NCBI GenBank assembly: GCA_003499525.1
Contig: DNTB01000059.1
Coordinates: 1 to 57,764 of the forward strand
Origin: Flavobacteriales bacterium
GTDB taxonomy: Bacteria > Bacteroidota > Bacteroidia > Flavobacteriales_G > Salibacteraceae
Direction of reading: 5' to 3'
DNA: 57,764 nucleotides
Part shown: in pieces, positions 26,995 through 34,791 of the stretch
Layout of the letters: each line of letters opens with the position of its first letter
Position numbering within the stretch: position 1 is the first letter of the stretch
Position numbers and translations under genes: made by a program
Notes under the pieces: model-generated
Seen by the model: the letters and a program-made list of their open reading frames with translations, nothing else
Database searches by the model: none
What the model was told of the DNA's origin: nothing

Positions 26995-27840
26995 TTATTT
27001 CATGCCTTTCCACTCAGCAATATTCTTTTCATTGCGATCAATGTAAGGTTGATAATCCGCTTTTTTAGCCATTTCAATGGCTTCTTCTGCGGTCTTTATA
27101 GCTGTTTTGTAATCTCCATTGGCAGCCTGAGCTTCGCTCAAAACAGTCAGATTCCAGAACCTTTTATCTTGATCTACTGATTTTTGTGCCCATTCAAGCG
27201 CCTGAGCCTTGTCTCCATCATTGGTTAAATACCAGCGCGCGGCGTTGTTATATTTTCTGAAGCTGCCGTCAGCATCTTTGATCATTTCTTTTACCACCTT
27301 ATCTGCCAGCTCATCCGTATTTATTGAAATCGGGAAACTTACTTTGACATCAGCCCAATAAAGTGCAATATCTACCATGTTATCCGTCATGTTCTCTGCG
27401 ACAAACAGCATCCTCTCGGTAAATGCGGATTCCATTACCTTTCCGGTTACCCTCACAATATCATTTTCTTCTTTGTAGCCATCGGTGCCCCAACCAGTAG
27501 TATGAGTATTAAGAATAAACGTCATTTCACTTTCACCAGGAATAACGAAAAGAGCGTACGAACCTGCAGGCACTTCTTTACCCGAGATTTGAACATCGGT
27601 ATTAAATTCAATCTTTGTTGATGCATTCGCTCCGGTTCGCCAAAGCTCCCCATAAGGAACTAAAGCCCCCCAGATTTCCCGATCCTTGACACCTGGCCGA
27701 GAGTATTCCATACTGATTTCAGTAACACCAACGGTTTGAGTAAAAGATGCCATTGGACTGGGTTGTGGTAAATCCTGTGCGGTGGACGGTGAGATAATAA
27801 AGGCTACTACAGCCAATGCTAAGAGTATATAAGTCTTCAT
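26995..27840 (-). CDS. DUF2911 domain protein with TPR-like C-terminus
   Basis: A 281-residue exported protein. The signal peptide is 1-21 (ending STAQ). The DUF2911 domain (about 24-170) has the family pattern YSRPGVKDREIWG and GELWRTGANASTKI. The C-terminal 95 residues are helical and TPR-like (WAQKSVDQDKRFWN, EAQAANGDYKTAI). Function is unknown for the family. The frame opens ten codons earlier, but ATG 27840 yields the signal peptide. A -7 box is 27 bases upstream. Confidence 0.85.
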   Translation of the reverse strand: MKTYILLALAVVAFIISPSTAQDLPQPSPMASFTQTVGVTEISMEYSRPGVKDREIWGALVPYGELWRTGANASTKIEFNTDVQISGKEVPAGSYALFVIPGESEMTFILNTHTTGWGTDGYKEENDIVRVTGKVMESAFTERMLFVAENMTDNMVDIALYWADVKVSFPISINTDELADKVVKEMIKDADGSFRKYNNAARWYLTNDGDKAQALEWAQKSVDQDKRFWNLTVLSEAQAANGDYKTAIKTAEEAIEMAKKADYQPYIDRNEKNIAEWKGMK

Positions 27841-27867
27841 ATTAATTTGGTTTATTAGATGAAGAGC

Positions 27868-27875
27868 CAAAGCTA
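27868..27875 (-). promoter_or_regulatory. -7 element for the DUF2911 gene
   Basis: On the minus strand TAGCTTTG matches TAnnTTTG, 27 bases before ATG 27840. Confidence 0.5.
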
Positions 27876-27952
27876 ATATTCTGCAGCTAATCTTTTAAGC
27901 AATAAAATTTTAAGAAGGTAGTCGCCCATGGTATCAGAACAGGTGCAACTAC

Positions 27953-27960
27953 TACCTTTG
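27953..27960 (+). promoter_or_regulatory. -7 element for the aldehyde dehydrogenase operon
   Basis: TACCTTTG matches TAnnTTTG, 23 bases before ATG 27984. It would drive the dehydrogenase-peptidase-elbB unit. Confidence 0.5.
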
Positions 27961-27983
27961 AACCTCTTAAAAAAATACAATTC

Positions 27984-29525
27984 ATGAGCAATAGTTTTAA
28001 CCTTATCGAAACTCTGAAAGTTTTAGGTGTTGTACCAAAAAACCCGGGCACATCTACTGGCCGGCATCTTAGTGATTCTGGTACTTACATTTCATCGCAT
28101 ACCCCTGTTGATGGTTCTTTAATTGCAGAAGTATCAGTTACTACAAGATCGGAATACGAACATGTAGTTCTGGAGTCGCAAAAAGCATTTAAAACCTGGC
28201 GCGATATGCCGGCACCTCAACGAGGTGAAATAGTCCGACAATTCGGGTTAAAACTGCGCGAACTCAAAGATCCATTAGGCAAGTTAGTATCCTATGAAAT
28301 GGGTAAATCGCTTCAGGAAGGCTGGGGAGAAGTACAGGAGATGATCGATATATGTGACTTTGCCGTAGGATTATCAAGACAGCTGTATGGGCTGACCATT
28401 AAATCTGAGCGCGCTGATCATCATATGCAGGAACAGTGGCATCCCCTCGGGCTTGTAGGAGTGATCTCGGCATTTAATTTTCCCGTTGCAGTGTGGGCCT
28501 GGAATGCTGCCATAGCATGGGTTGCAGGTGATGTGGTGGTCTGGAAAGCCTCGGAAAAAGTGCCCTTATGCGCCGTAGCCTGCCAGAATATTATGAGAGA
28601 TGTACTCATAGAAAATGATTTACCGGAAGGTATATCATCCATCGTTACCGGAAATTATGAACTTGGTGAATGGATGACCTCAGACCAGAGAATTCCGCTG
28701 ATCTCAGCCACAGGATCTATTCGAATGGGCAAGATAGTTGGTCAGGCAGTAGCTGCAAGACTGGGAAGGTCTATACTTGAACTCGGAGGAAACAATGCGA
28801 TTATAGTAACACCTGATGCTGACCTCGAACTAACGGTTATTGGGGCAGTATTTGGTGCAGTCGGAACTGCCGGGCAAAGATGCACGTCTACAAGAAGGTT
28901 GATCATTCACGATTCTATGTATGATACCGTTAAAGAGAAACTGGTTTCTGCATACGAACAAATAAAAATTGGTAACCCTCTTGATCCTGACAATCATATG
29001 GGGCCGCTCATAGATAAGGATGCGGTAAACAATTATTTGCTTGCCATAGAAAAAGCAGTGGCAGAAGGAGGCAAGGTCGTTTCTGAGGGAGGTGTTGTTC
29101 AAGGAAAAGGATATGAATCCGGGCTCTATGTCAAGCCAGCCATTATTGAGGCAGAAAACCATTATGAAATAGTGCAGGAAGAAACGTTTGCACCCATTCT
29201 CTATCTGCTGAAGTACAGCGAGTTTGACGAAGCAATGGAAATGCACAACGGAGTAGTTCAGGGACTTTCGTCGGCAATAATGACCAATAATATGAGAGAA
29301 GCCCATAAGTTTCTCTGTGCTTCTGGAAGTGATTGTGGAATAGCCAATGTTAATATTGGAACCTCAGGTGCAGAAATTGGTGGTGCTTTTGGTGGAGAAA
29401 AAGAAACTGGTGGCGGAAGGGAATCAGGCTCAGATGCCTGGAAAGCCTATATGCGCAGACAAACCAATACCCTTAACTATGGAACAGAACTGCCTCTGGC
29501 TCAAGGAATTAAATTTGATTTATAA
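27984..29525 (+). CDS. ALDH7-family aldehyde dehydrogenase (piperideine-6-carboxylate dehydrogenase-like)
   Basis: ALDH7 (antiquitin/AmaB) enzymes oxidise alpha-aminoadipate semialdehyde in lysine breakdown, or related aldehydes, with NAD. Key residues are the general base Glu266 (LELGGNN) and nucleophile Cys300 (GQRCTSTR). The substrate-specific region ...GCVG is replaced by MHNGVVQGLSSAI and ANVNIGTSGAEIGGAFGGEKETGGG, which fits antiquitin. Length 513 is typical. The stop TAA shares one base with the ATG of the next gene. A role with the kynurenine enzymes is less likely than lysine breakdown. Confidence 0.88.
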   Translation: MSNSFNLIETLKVLGVVPKNPGTSTGRHLSDSGTYISSHTPVDGSLIAEVSVTTRSEYEHVVLESQKAFKTWRDMPAPQRGEIVRQFGLKLRELKDPLGKLVSYEMGKSLQEGWGEVQEMIDICDFAVGLSRQLYGLTIKSERADHHMQEQWHPLGLVGVISAFNFPVAVWAWNAAIAWVAGDVVVWKASEKVPLCAVACQNIMRDVLIENDLPEGISSIVTGNYELGEWMTSDQRIPLISATGSIRMGKIVGQAVAARLGRSILELGGNNAIIVTPDADLELTVIGAVFGAVGTAGQRCTSTRRLIIHDSMYDTVKEKLVSAYEQIKIGNPLDPDNHMGPLIDKDAVNNYLLAIEKAVAEGGKVVSEGGVVQGKGYESGLYVKPAIIEAENHYEIVQEETFAPILYLLKYSEFDEAMEMHNGVVQGLSSAIMTNNMREAHKFLCASGSDCGIANVNIGTSGAEIGGAFGGEKETGGGRESGSDAWKAYMRRQTNTLNYGTELPLAQGIKFDL

Positions 29526-30958
29526 TGATGACCTTATCTCATAATACATTCGATCCGGCACTTCATACCGTGGTGCTGTGCAAAGGGGAAACAAACTTTC
29601 AAAAACTCGCTGGCGTAAATTCCGGATATTTATTGGATCAAAGCAAAAAAGAGGAAAACCTACTTAAACATACCGTAATAGATCAAAGACATGTTTTCCT
29701 CGTCTCCATGAATAAAACTTCAGATTTGTCTGAATCGGAATGCATTGAGGATTTTCGAAAAAAAGGTGCTGCTCTGCAAGCAATGGTTGAAGAAGAGGAG
29801 CTCGCTGCGGTGCAGATCATAGCAGACCAAACGATTAACAGAAAGGAGTCCGAAGCATTTCTCGAAGGGGTTTTACTGTCTCAGTATCAGTTTCTTAACT
29901 ATAAGTCGGAAAAAAAGGAACAGTCTTTCACAAAGATCGTTCTTCTTTCGGGCATGCCCGATGCGAGTAAAGTAGACGAAATTCGGGCTGTGGTAAGCGC
30001 AACGTGCTTTGCCAGAGACCTGGTCAACGAACCAGTCATAACCTTAAATACACAGGAATTATCACATCGGTTTATTGAGGCCGGAAACGAAGCAGGTTTC
30101 GTTACAGATATTCTAGGTAAAGCCGGTATTGAAGAATTGAAAATGGGTGGATTACTTGGTGTAAATAAAGGAAGTATAGACCCTCCCGCTTTCAATATCC
30201 TTACGTACAAGCCAGAAAATGCGGTTAACGATAAGCCCTTGATATTCGTTGGAAAAGGGGTGGTTTATGACACAGGAGGAAGTAACCTGAAACCGGGTAA
30301 TTATATGACGACGATGAAAAGCGATATGGGAGGAGGCGCAGCAGCAGCTGGTGCTATCTATGCCGTGGCAAAGGCAAAACTGCCCCTTTATACCGTCGCA
30401 CTTATACCGGCAACTGACAACAGAATAGGAGAGAATGCCTTAGTTCCTGATGATGTAATTACCATTAGCGACGGGACAACCGTAGAAGTTAAGAATACGG
30501 ATGCTGAAGGGCGCTTAATCTTGGCGGATGCACTGGTTTACGCTAAAAATCTTCAACCGATGTTGGTCATAGATCTGGCCACCCTGACCGGTGCAGCGGA
30601 AGCTATAACTGGGTCCTATGGTTCGGCAATGATTCATAAAGATGCTGAGCAGTTTGTAGACGACCTTAAAGAATCCGGTGAAGCAGTTTATGAGAGATTA
30701 CACGAACTTCCTGTTTGGCGGGAATTTAGAGATCAGCTCAAATCAGATATTGCTGATATCAGCAATTTAGGTGGACGGATTGGTGGAGCTACTACGGCAG
30801 GTATGTTCCTTAGACATTTTACCGACTATCCCTGGATACATCTTGATATTGCAGGCCCTGCGTTTTTGGAAAAAGCCGAAGGATATAAGAAGTCTGGAGG
30901 TACAGGTGCTGGAGTTCGATTACTCTTCAATTTTGCAAAAAAAATGGCAGTTAAATGA
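29525..30958 (+). CDS. Leucyl aminopeptidase (M17)
   Basis: An M17 metallo-aminopeptidase that removes N-terminal residues from peptides in the cytoplasm. The C-terminal catalytic domain has the metal/active-site motif VGKGVVYDTGG (near 240) and NTDAEGRLI, with Arg330 of the active site. The N-terminal 160 residues are the usual variable domain. Length 477 is normal. Its ATG overlaps the dehydrogenase stop, and its stop overlaps the peptidase E start by 4 bases, forming a peptide-salvage operon. Confidence 0.9.
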   Translation: MMTLSHNTFDPALHTVVLCKGETNFQKLAGVNSGYLLDQSKKEENLLKHTVIDQRHVFLVSMNKTSDLSESECIEDFRKKGAALQAMVEEEELAAVQIIADQTINRKESEAFLEGVLLSQYQFLNYKSEKKEQSFTKIVLLSGMPDASKVDEIRAVVSATCFARDLVNEPVITLNTQELSHRFIEAGNEAGFVTDILGKAGIEELKMGGLLGVNKGSIDPPAFNILTYKPENAVNDKPLIFVGKGVVYDTGGSNLKPGNYMTTMKSDMGGGAAAAGAIYAVAKAKLPLYTVALIPATDNRIGENALVPDDVITISDGTTVEVKNTDAEGRLILADALVYAKNLQPMLVIDLATLTGAAEAITGSYGSAMIHKDAEQFVDDLKESGEAVYERLHELPVWREFRDQLKSDIADISNLGGRIGGATTAGMFLRHFTDYPWIHLDIAGPAFLEKAEGYKKSGGTGAGVRLLFNFAKKMAVK

Positions 30959-31680
30959 AGATATCAAATAATTGTAAACTATTGATTGTCAGTACTTCAA
31001 CTGTTTTTGGCAAGCCATATTTATCCTATTTGAATGACGAGATTCCCCATTTTTTTGACGGTGTTGAGCAAATCGTTTTTATACCATTTGCTCGCCCTGA
31101 TGGCATCACCTGGGACACGTATACCAAAATAGCAAGGAACTATTTTACCTCCATTGGTATTAAACTAAAAGGGGTACATGAATTTCCGAATATGAAAGAC
31201 GCCTTGCGAAATGCTCAGGGAATATTTACAGGAGGTGGAAACTCTTTTCTCTTGCTTAATACTTTATACGAGTTAGGATTGATAGACCCATTAAAGGAGG
31301 TAATCAACGATGGTACACCATACATGGGCACCAGTGCTGGAAGCAATATTTTGGGTCAAACGATTGGAACCACCAACGATATGCCCATCGTATATCCGCC
31401 GTCATTTGATGCTCTCAAAATTGTTCCGTTCAATATAAACCCTCATTACCTTGACCCCCATCCGGATAGCACTCATATGGGGGAAACAAGAGAAACCCGA
31501 ATTAAAGAATTTCTGGTTTTTAATAATATTCCTGTAGCTGGAATAAGGGAGGGGGGATATTTTAGAGTAGAAAAAGGCAATATTCAATATTTAGGTGATA
31601 GACCGCTACGTATTTTTAAGCAAGGCGAAATACCTTTTGAGTGTCTCCCGAATGAAGATGTTTCATTTCTAATCAAATAA
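30955..31680 (+). CDS. pepE: Dipeptidase E (S51, alpha-aspartyl dipeptidase)
   Basis: PepE hydrolyses dipeptides with N-terminal aspartate. The nucleophile Ser127 lies in GTSAGSN, and the family pattern FTGGGNSFLLL and FNINPHYLDPH are present. Length 241 is close to the family value (about 230). It overlaps the leucyl aminopeptidase gene by 4 bases, so peptide breakdown functions are grouped here. Confidence 0.93.
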   Translation: MKISNNCKLLIVSTSTVFGKPYLSYLNDEIPHFFDGVEQIVFIPFARPDGITWDTYTKIARNYFTSIGIKLKGVHEFPNMKDALRNAQGIFTGGGNSFLLLNTLYELGLIDPLKEVINDGTPYMGTSAGSNILGQTIGTTNDMPIVYPPSFDALKIVPFNINPHYLDPHPDSTHMGETRETRIKEFLVFNNIPVAGIREGGYFRVEKGNIQYLGDRPLRIFKQGEIPFECLPNEDVSFLIK

Positions 31681-31688
31681 ATTGAACT

Positions 31689-32366
31689 ATGAAAGTTGGA
31701 ATTTTACTCTCTGGATCTGGTGTGTACGACGGATCTGAAATTCATGAATCAGTATTTGCATTATTGGCCATACTTGAAAATGGCGGTGAACCACTCTTTT
31801 TTGCTCCGGATGTACAGCAAATGCATGTGGTTAATCACTTAACAGGCGAGGAAATGGATGAAACCAGAAATGTTCTGATTGAGTCGGCACGAATTGCCAG
31901 AGGCGATATAGAAGCCTTGAGTGATAAGACGGCTGAAAAAATCGATGCTTTAGTGCTTCCCGGAGGCTTTGGAACGGCAAAGAACCATACCAATTGGGCT
32001 GTGAAAGGACCGGAGTCCGAAATTAATCCGGAGGTAAAGACCTTAATACAGCGTATGGTGGAGGCCAGAAAACCTATAGTTGCGCTGTGCATGGCTCCCA
32101 CAACTATTGCCAAAGCTCTCGAAGGCACAGAGTTCTCTGCGAAATTGACCGTAGGTAGTACAGAAGAACCCTCTCCGTATGACATTGACGGAATTTCTCA
32201 GGGAATTAGTGCTGTCGGCAGCCAACCTGAAATGAAAACGATCCGTGAGGTTCTAAAAGACGAGAATCTCAATATTATTACTGCACCATGTTACATGATG
32301 GAAGCAAGCCCGATAGATGTCAAGCAAAATATCGATCATGCAATAAGCATCATGTTCGGGCGTTAA
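31689..32366 (+). CDS. elbB: ElbB-type DJ-1/PfpI-fold protein
   Basis: A 225-residue protein of the DJ-1/PfpI glutamine-amidotransferase-like fold, closest to ElbB (isoprenoid biosynthesis glyoxalase). The start VGILLSGSGVYDGSEIHE and the LPGGFGTAKN and LCMAPTTIA motifs, with the Cys in the nucleophile elbow, are typical. ElbB has glyoxalase activity in vitro; the cellular role is unclear. It follows pepE by 8 bases in the same operon. Confidence 0.9.
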   Translation: MKVGILLSGSGVYDGSEIHESVFALLAILENGGEPLFFAPDVQQMHVVNHLTGEEMDETRNVLIESARIARGDIEALSDKTAEKIDALVLPGGFGTAKNHTNWAVKGPESEINPEVKTLIQRMVEARKPIVALCMAPTTIAKALEGTEFSAKLTVGSTEEPSPYDIDGISQGISAVGSQPEMKTIREVLKDENLNIITAPCYMMEASPIDVKQNIDHAISIMFGR

Positions 32367-32395
32367 ACCGCAATACATTTCAAAATCACCATATT

Positions 32396-33205
32396 ATGAA
32401 TACTACCAAATTGCTGCTACTTGGGGTAGCACTATTTCTTGGATTTCAATCCTTTGCCCAAGACCGGATCATAAAAAAAGATCAATCTGAAATCCTTTGC
32501 ACTGTCATTGAGATTGGCTTGGATGAAATAAAGTATAAATCGAGAGATCAAACCGATCAGATTGTATATTCTATCGATAAAGATCAAATTCTAAAAATAG
32601 TTTTTGAAAATGGAAGAGTTCAGGTCATCGATAATGACATGAAAAATCCGGTTTACTATGCTGATCAGAAGAAATGGATGATCAAGACAGGAATACTGGG
32701 CCCGCTTACTTCGCAGATGAACTTTTCCCTCGAAAAAAGCATCCGTCCCGGTAGGAGTCTTGAAGCCACACTGGGCATAATTGGACTTGGGTTTAGTAAC
32801 GATTAGAACGCCGGAGGAGCTTATCTCAAAGCGGGATATAAATTTATCGCTACGCCGAACTACTCCATGCGAGGAATGCGGTATTCTCATTTGTTAAAAG
32901 GATTCTATATCCGACCCGAAGTAGCTTTTAGCGCCTTTTCCAGAGATGACAGTTACAGCACCAATAGAGATGATATCGTTGGTGGGGCGGTATTGTTGAA
33001 CCTCGGAAAGCAATGGGTATTTGACGATGCTATGGGATTGGACTTGTTTTTTGGTGTGGGATACGGATTTGACAATTGGAGCATTACAGTTGACTACCCG
33101 TACTACGGAGACGAGCCGGTATATCATTACGGCTGGTTCAACGGCACTCAGGAAGTGCCCATCGCTTTCACTGCGGGCCTCAGAATTGGATTTTTAATGA
33201 AATAA
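32396..33205 (+). pseudogene. Exported barrel-like protein split by an in-frame TAG
   Basis: The reading frame from ATG 32396 has a signal peptide (MNTTKLLLLGVALFLGFQSF, ending FAQ) and continues in one frame to 33205, interrupted only by TAG at 32804-32806. Codons before the stop read ...IIGLGFSND and those after it read NAGGAYLKAGYKFIA, both fitting a membrane-strand pattern, so one 269-residue beta-barrel-like protein is implied. The first part alone is 136 residues; the second could start at ATG 32867 only as a fragment. The simplest reading is a recent nonsense mutation or a sequencing error, with stop readthrough as an unlikely alternative. Confidence 0.75.
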
Positions 33206-33228
33206 TTGTTATTAAATAACTGATAATC

Positions 33229-33257
33229 AAAGGAATCACATCTGTGGTTCCTTTTTT
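33229..33257 (+). terminator. Terminator after the dehydrogenase-peptidase operon
   Basis: GGAATCAC (33232-33239) pairs with GTGGTTCC (33244-33251), eight pairs with one wobble around ATCT, with AAA/TTT extension and a T-rich tail. The downstream -7 box of the U32 gene overlaps its tail. Confidence 0.82.
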
Positions 33258-33264
33258 ATTTTTG
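33257..33264 (+). promoter_or_regulatory. -7 element for the U32 gene
   Basis: TATTTTTG matches TAnnTTTG, ending seven bases before ATG 33272. It overlaps the T-tract of the preceding terminator, so end and start of transcription are packed into about 40 bases. Confidence 0.5.
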
Positions 33265-33271
33265 CACCGCC

Positions 33272-34510
33272 ATGCACAGAACCCAATCAATTGAAGTAAT
33301 GGCCCCGGTGGGGTCGTATGAAAGCTTAATGGCCGCTTTTCAAGGCGGAGCAGATGCCGTTTATTTCGGAGTGGAACAACTCAATATGAGAGCCCGCTCA
33401 ACCATAAATTTCACTACCGACGACCTTGAAGAGGTGGTTCAACTCTGTCATGATCATGGAGTTAAAGCATATTTGACCATTAATACCATTCTCTACGATC
33501 ACGACATCATTCTGATGAAGCGTATCCTCAAAAAAGCAAAAGAAGCTGATGTGGATGCGGTAATCGTCATGGATCAGGCTGCCATAATGTATGCACGAAG
33601 CATTGGACTCGAGGTTCATATCAGTACCCAGATCAATATCACCAATCTCGAGGTGGTTAAATTCTATGCCCAGTTCGCTGATGTTATGGTGCTTTCCAGA
33701 GAACTTACACTACAGCAAATCAAGAGCATTTGTGCTGGAGTGGTAAGGGATGATGTGCGAGGTCCATCGGGTAAACTGGTTCAAATAGAGGTATTCGTGC
33801 ATGGAGCACTTTGCATGGCCGTTTCAGGTAAATGCTACCTAAGCCTTCATACCCACAACAGCTCGGCCAATCGGGGAGCCTGCAAACAAAACTGTCGTCG
33901 AACTTATGAAGTAAAAGACAGCGAAGGAAATGAGCTACTGATCGATAATGAGTATATCATGTCACCGAAAGACTTAAACACGATAACTTTCATAGACAAA
34001 ATCATCGAAGCAGGTGTTTCAGTGCTCAAGATTGAAGGCCGAAGCAAGGGGCCAGAATATGTCAAGACGGTGGTAGAAAGCTATCGTGAAGCGGCAGAGG
34101 CCACATTGAATGGAACATTTACTCCTGAAAAAGCAACCGAATGGAACGACCGAATGGAGAACGTATTCAACAGGGGGTTTTGGGGAGGATATTATTTGGG
34201 AAAAGAGCTCGGTGAATGGACCGATACAGACGGGTCGAAGGCTAAAAAACGAAAGGTATTCATCGGTGATGGAGTCAAGTATTTTAGCAACATTGGAGTG
34301 GGGGAATTTGTCCTCAAAAACGGAGAGCTCCAAGACGGCGAGGAGATCATCATTACTGGCCCAACAACAGGTATTATAGAAATGAGGGCTAAAAGCCTTA
34401 GGCTGGATGATCAGGAAGTTAATGCAGTTAAAAAAGGAGATAGGTTTACCATGCCTGTTTCAGAAAAAGTGCGCAGTGCTGATAAAGTATTTAAACTCGT
34501 TAGCGCGTGA
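33272..34510 (+). CDS. trhP: U32-family peptidase-like tRNA hydroxylation protein (TrhP-like)
   Basis: The U32 family includes TrhP (YegQ), which needs iron-sulfur chemistry and prephenate-derived material to make 5-hydroxyuridine at wobble U34 of tRNA. The family signature is EVFVHGALCMAVSGKCYLS (about 171-189), followed by ANRGACKQNCRRTY, which provides Cys residues thought to hold a cluster. Length 412 is close to E. coli YegQ (453). It overlaps by 4 bases a small ferredoxin gene, which supports a redox role and argues against a true peptidase. A collagenase-like annotation is probably misleading. Confidence 0.85.
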   Translation: MHRTQSIEVMAPVGSYESLMAAFQGGADAVYFGVEQLNMRARSTINFTTDDLEEVVQLCHDHGVKAYLTINTILYDHDIILMKRILKKAKEADVDAVIVMDQAAIMYARSIGLEVHISTQINITNLEVVKFYAQFADVMVLSRELTLQQIKSICAGVVRDDVRGPSGKLVQIEVFVHGALCMAVSGKCYLSLHTHNSSANRGACKQNCRRTYEVKDSEGNELLIDNEYIMSPKDLNTITFIDKIIEAGVSVLKIEGRSKGPEYVKTVVESYREAAEATLNGTFTPEKATEWNDRMENVFNRGFWGGYYLGKELGEWTDTDGSKAKKRKVFIGDGVKYFSNIGVGEFVLKNGELQDGEEIIITGPTTGIIEMRAKSLRLDDQEVNAVKKGDRFTMPVSEKVRSADKVFKLVSA

Positions 34511-34734
34511 TTCAAATTACCCATCTTCGAGAGAAATGTATCGGATGTAATGCCTGTGTTGAATCTGCCCCTGAATACTGGGTCATCTCCAAGGCCGATG
34601 GGAAATCGCATCTGAAAAAAGCCAAACACAAAGGCCGATATTACAATCTGAATGCTCCGGATTTCGCCCTGGAAGAAAACCTCGAGGCGGCCAAAAACTG
34701 TCCTGTTAACATTATCTCGGTCAAAAAACTCTGA
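34507..34734 (+). CDS. Small ferredoxin paired with the U32 protein
   Basis: The 75-residue protein has CIGCNAC near residues 11-17 and a distant Cys in NCPVN near 66, the ligand arrangement of a [4Fe-4S] or [3Fe-4S] ferredoxin of the 4Fer_1 type. It starts with GTG 34507, overlapping the TGA of the U32 gene, so it is translationally coupled. The pairing suggests it delivers electrons or a cluster to the U32 enzyme; this is inference from gene order. Confidence 0.85.
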   Translation: MIQITHLREKCIGCNACVESAPEYWVISKADGKSHLKKAKHKGRYYNLNAPDFALEENLEAAKNCPVNIISVKKL

Positions 34735-34791
34735 GCACTTATCCAGGTCGAATTAAGCTTGAGCTAATTTGGTAGTCTTTAATTCTTACAG

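Noticed and set aside
28830..29306. 158-codon minus-strand frame inside the aldehyde dehydrogenase
   Set aside because: Antisense to the catalytic region of the dehydrogenase; no recognisable protein.
32867..33205. Separate small gene starting at ATG 32867
   Set aside because: It is in frame with the upstream signal-peptide gene and is better explained as the distal part of one broken gene.
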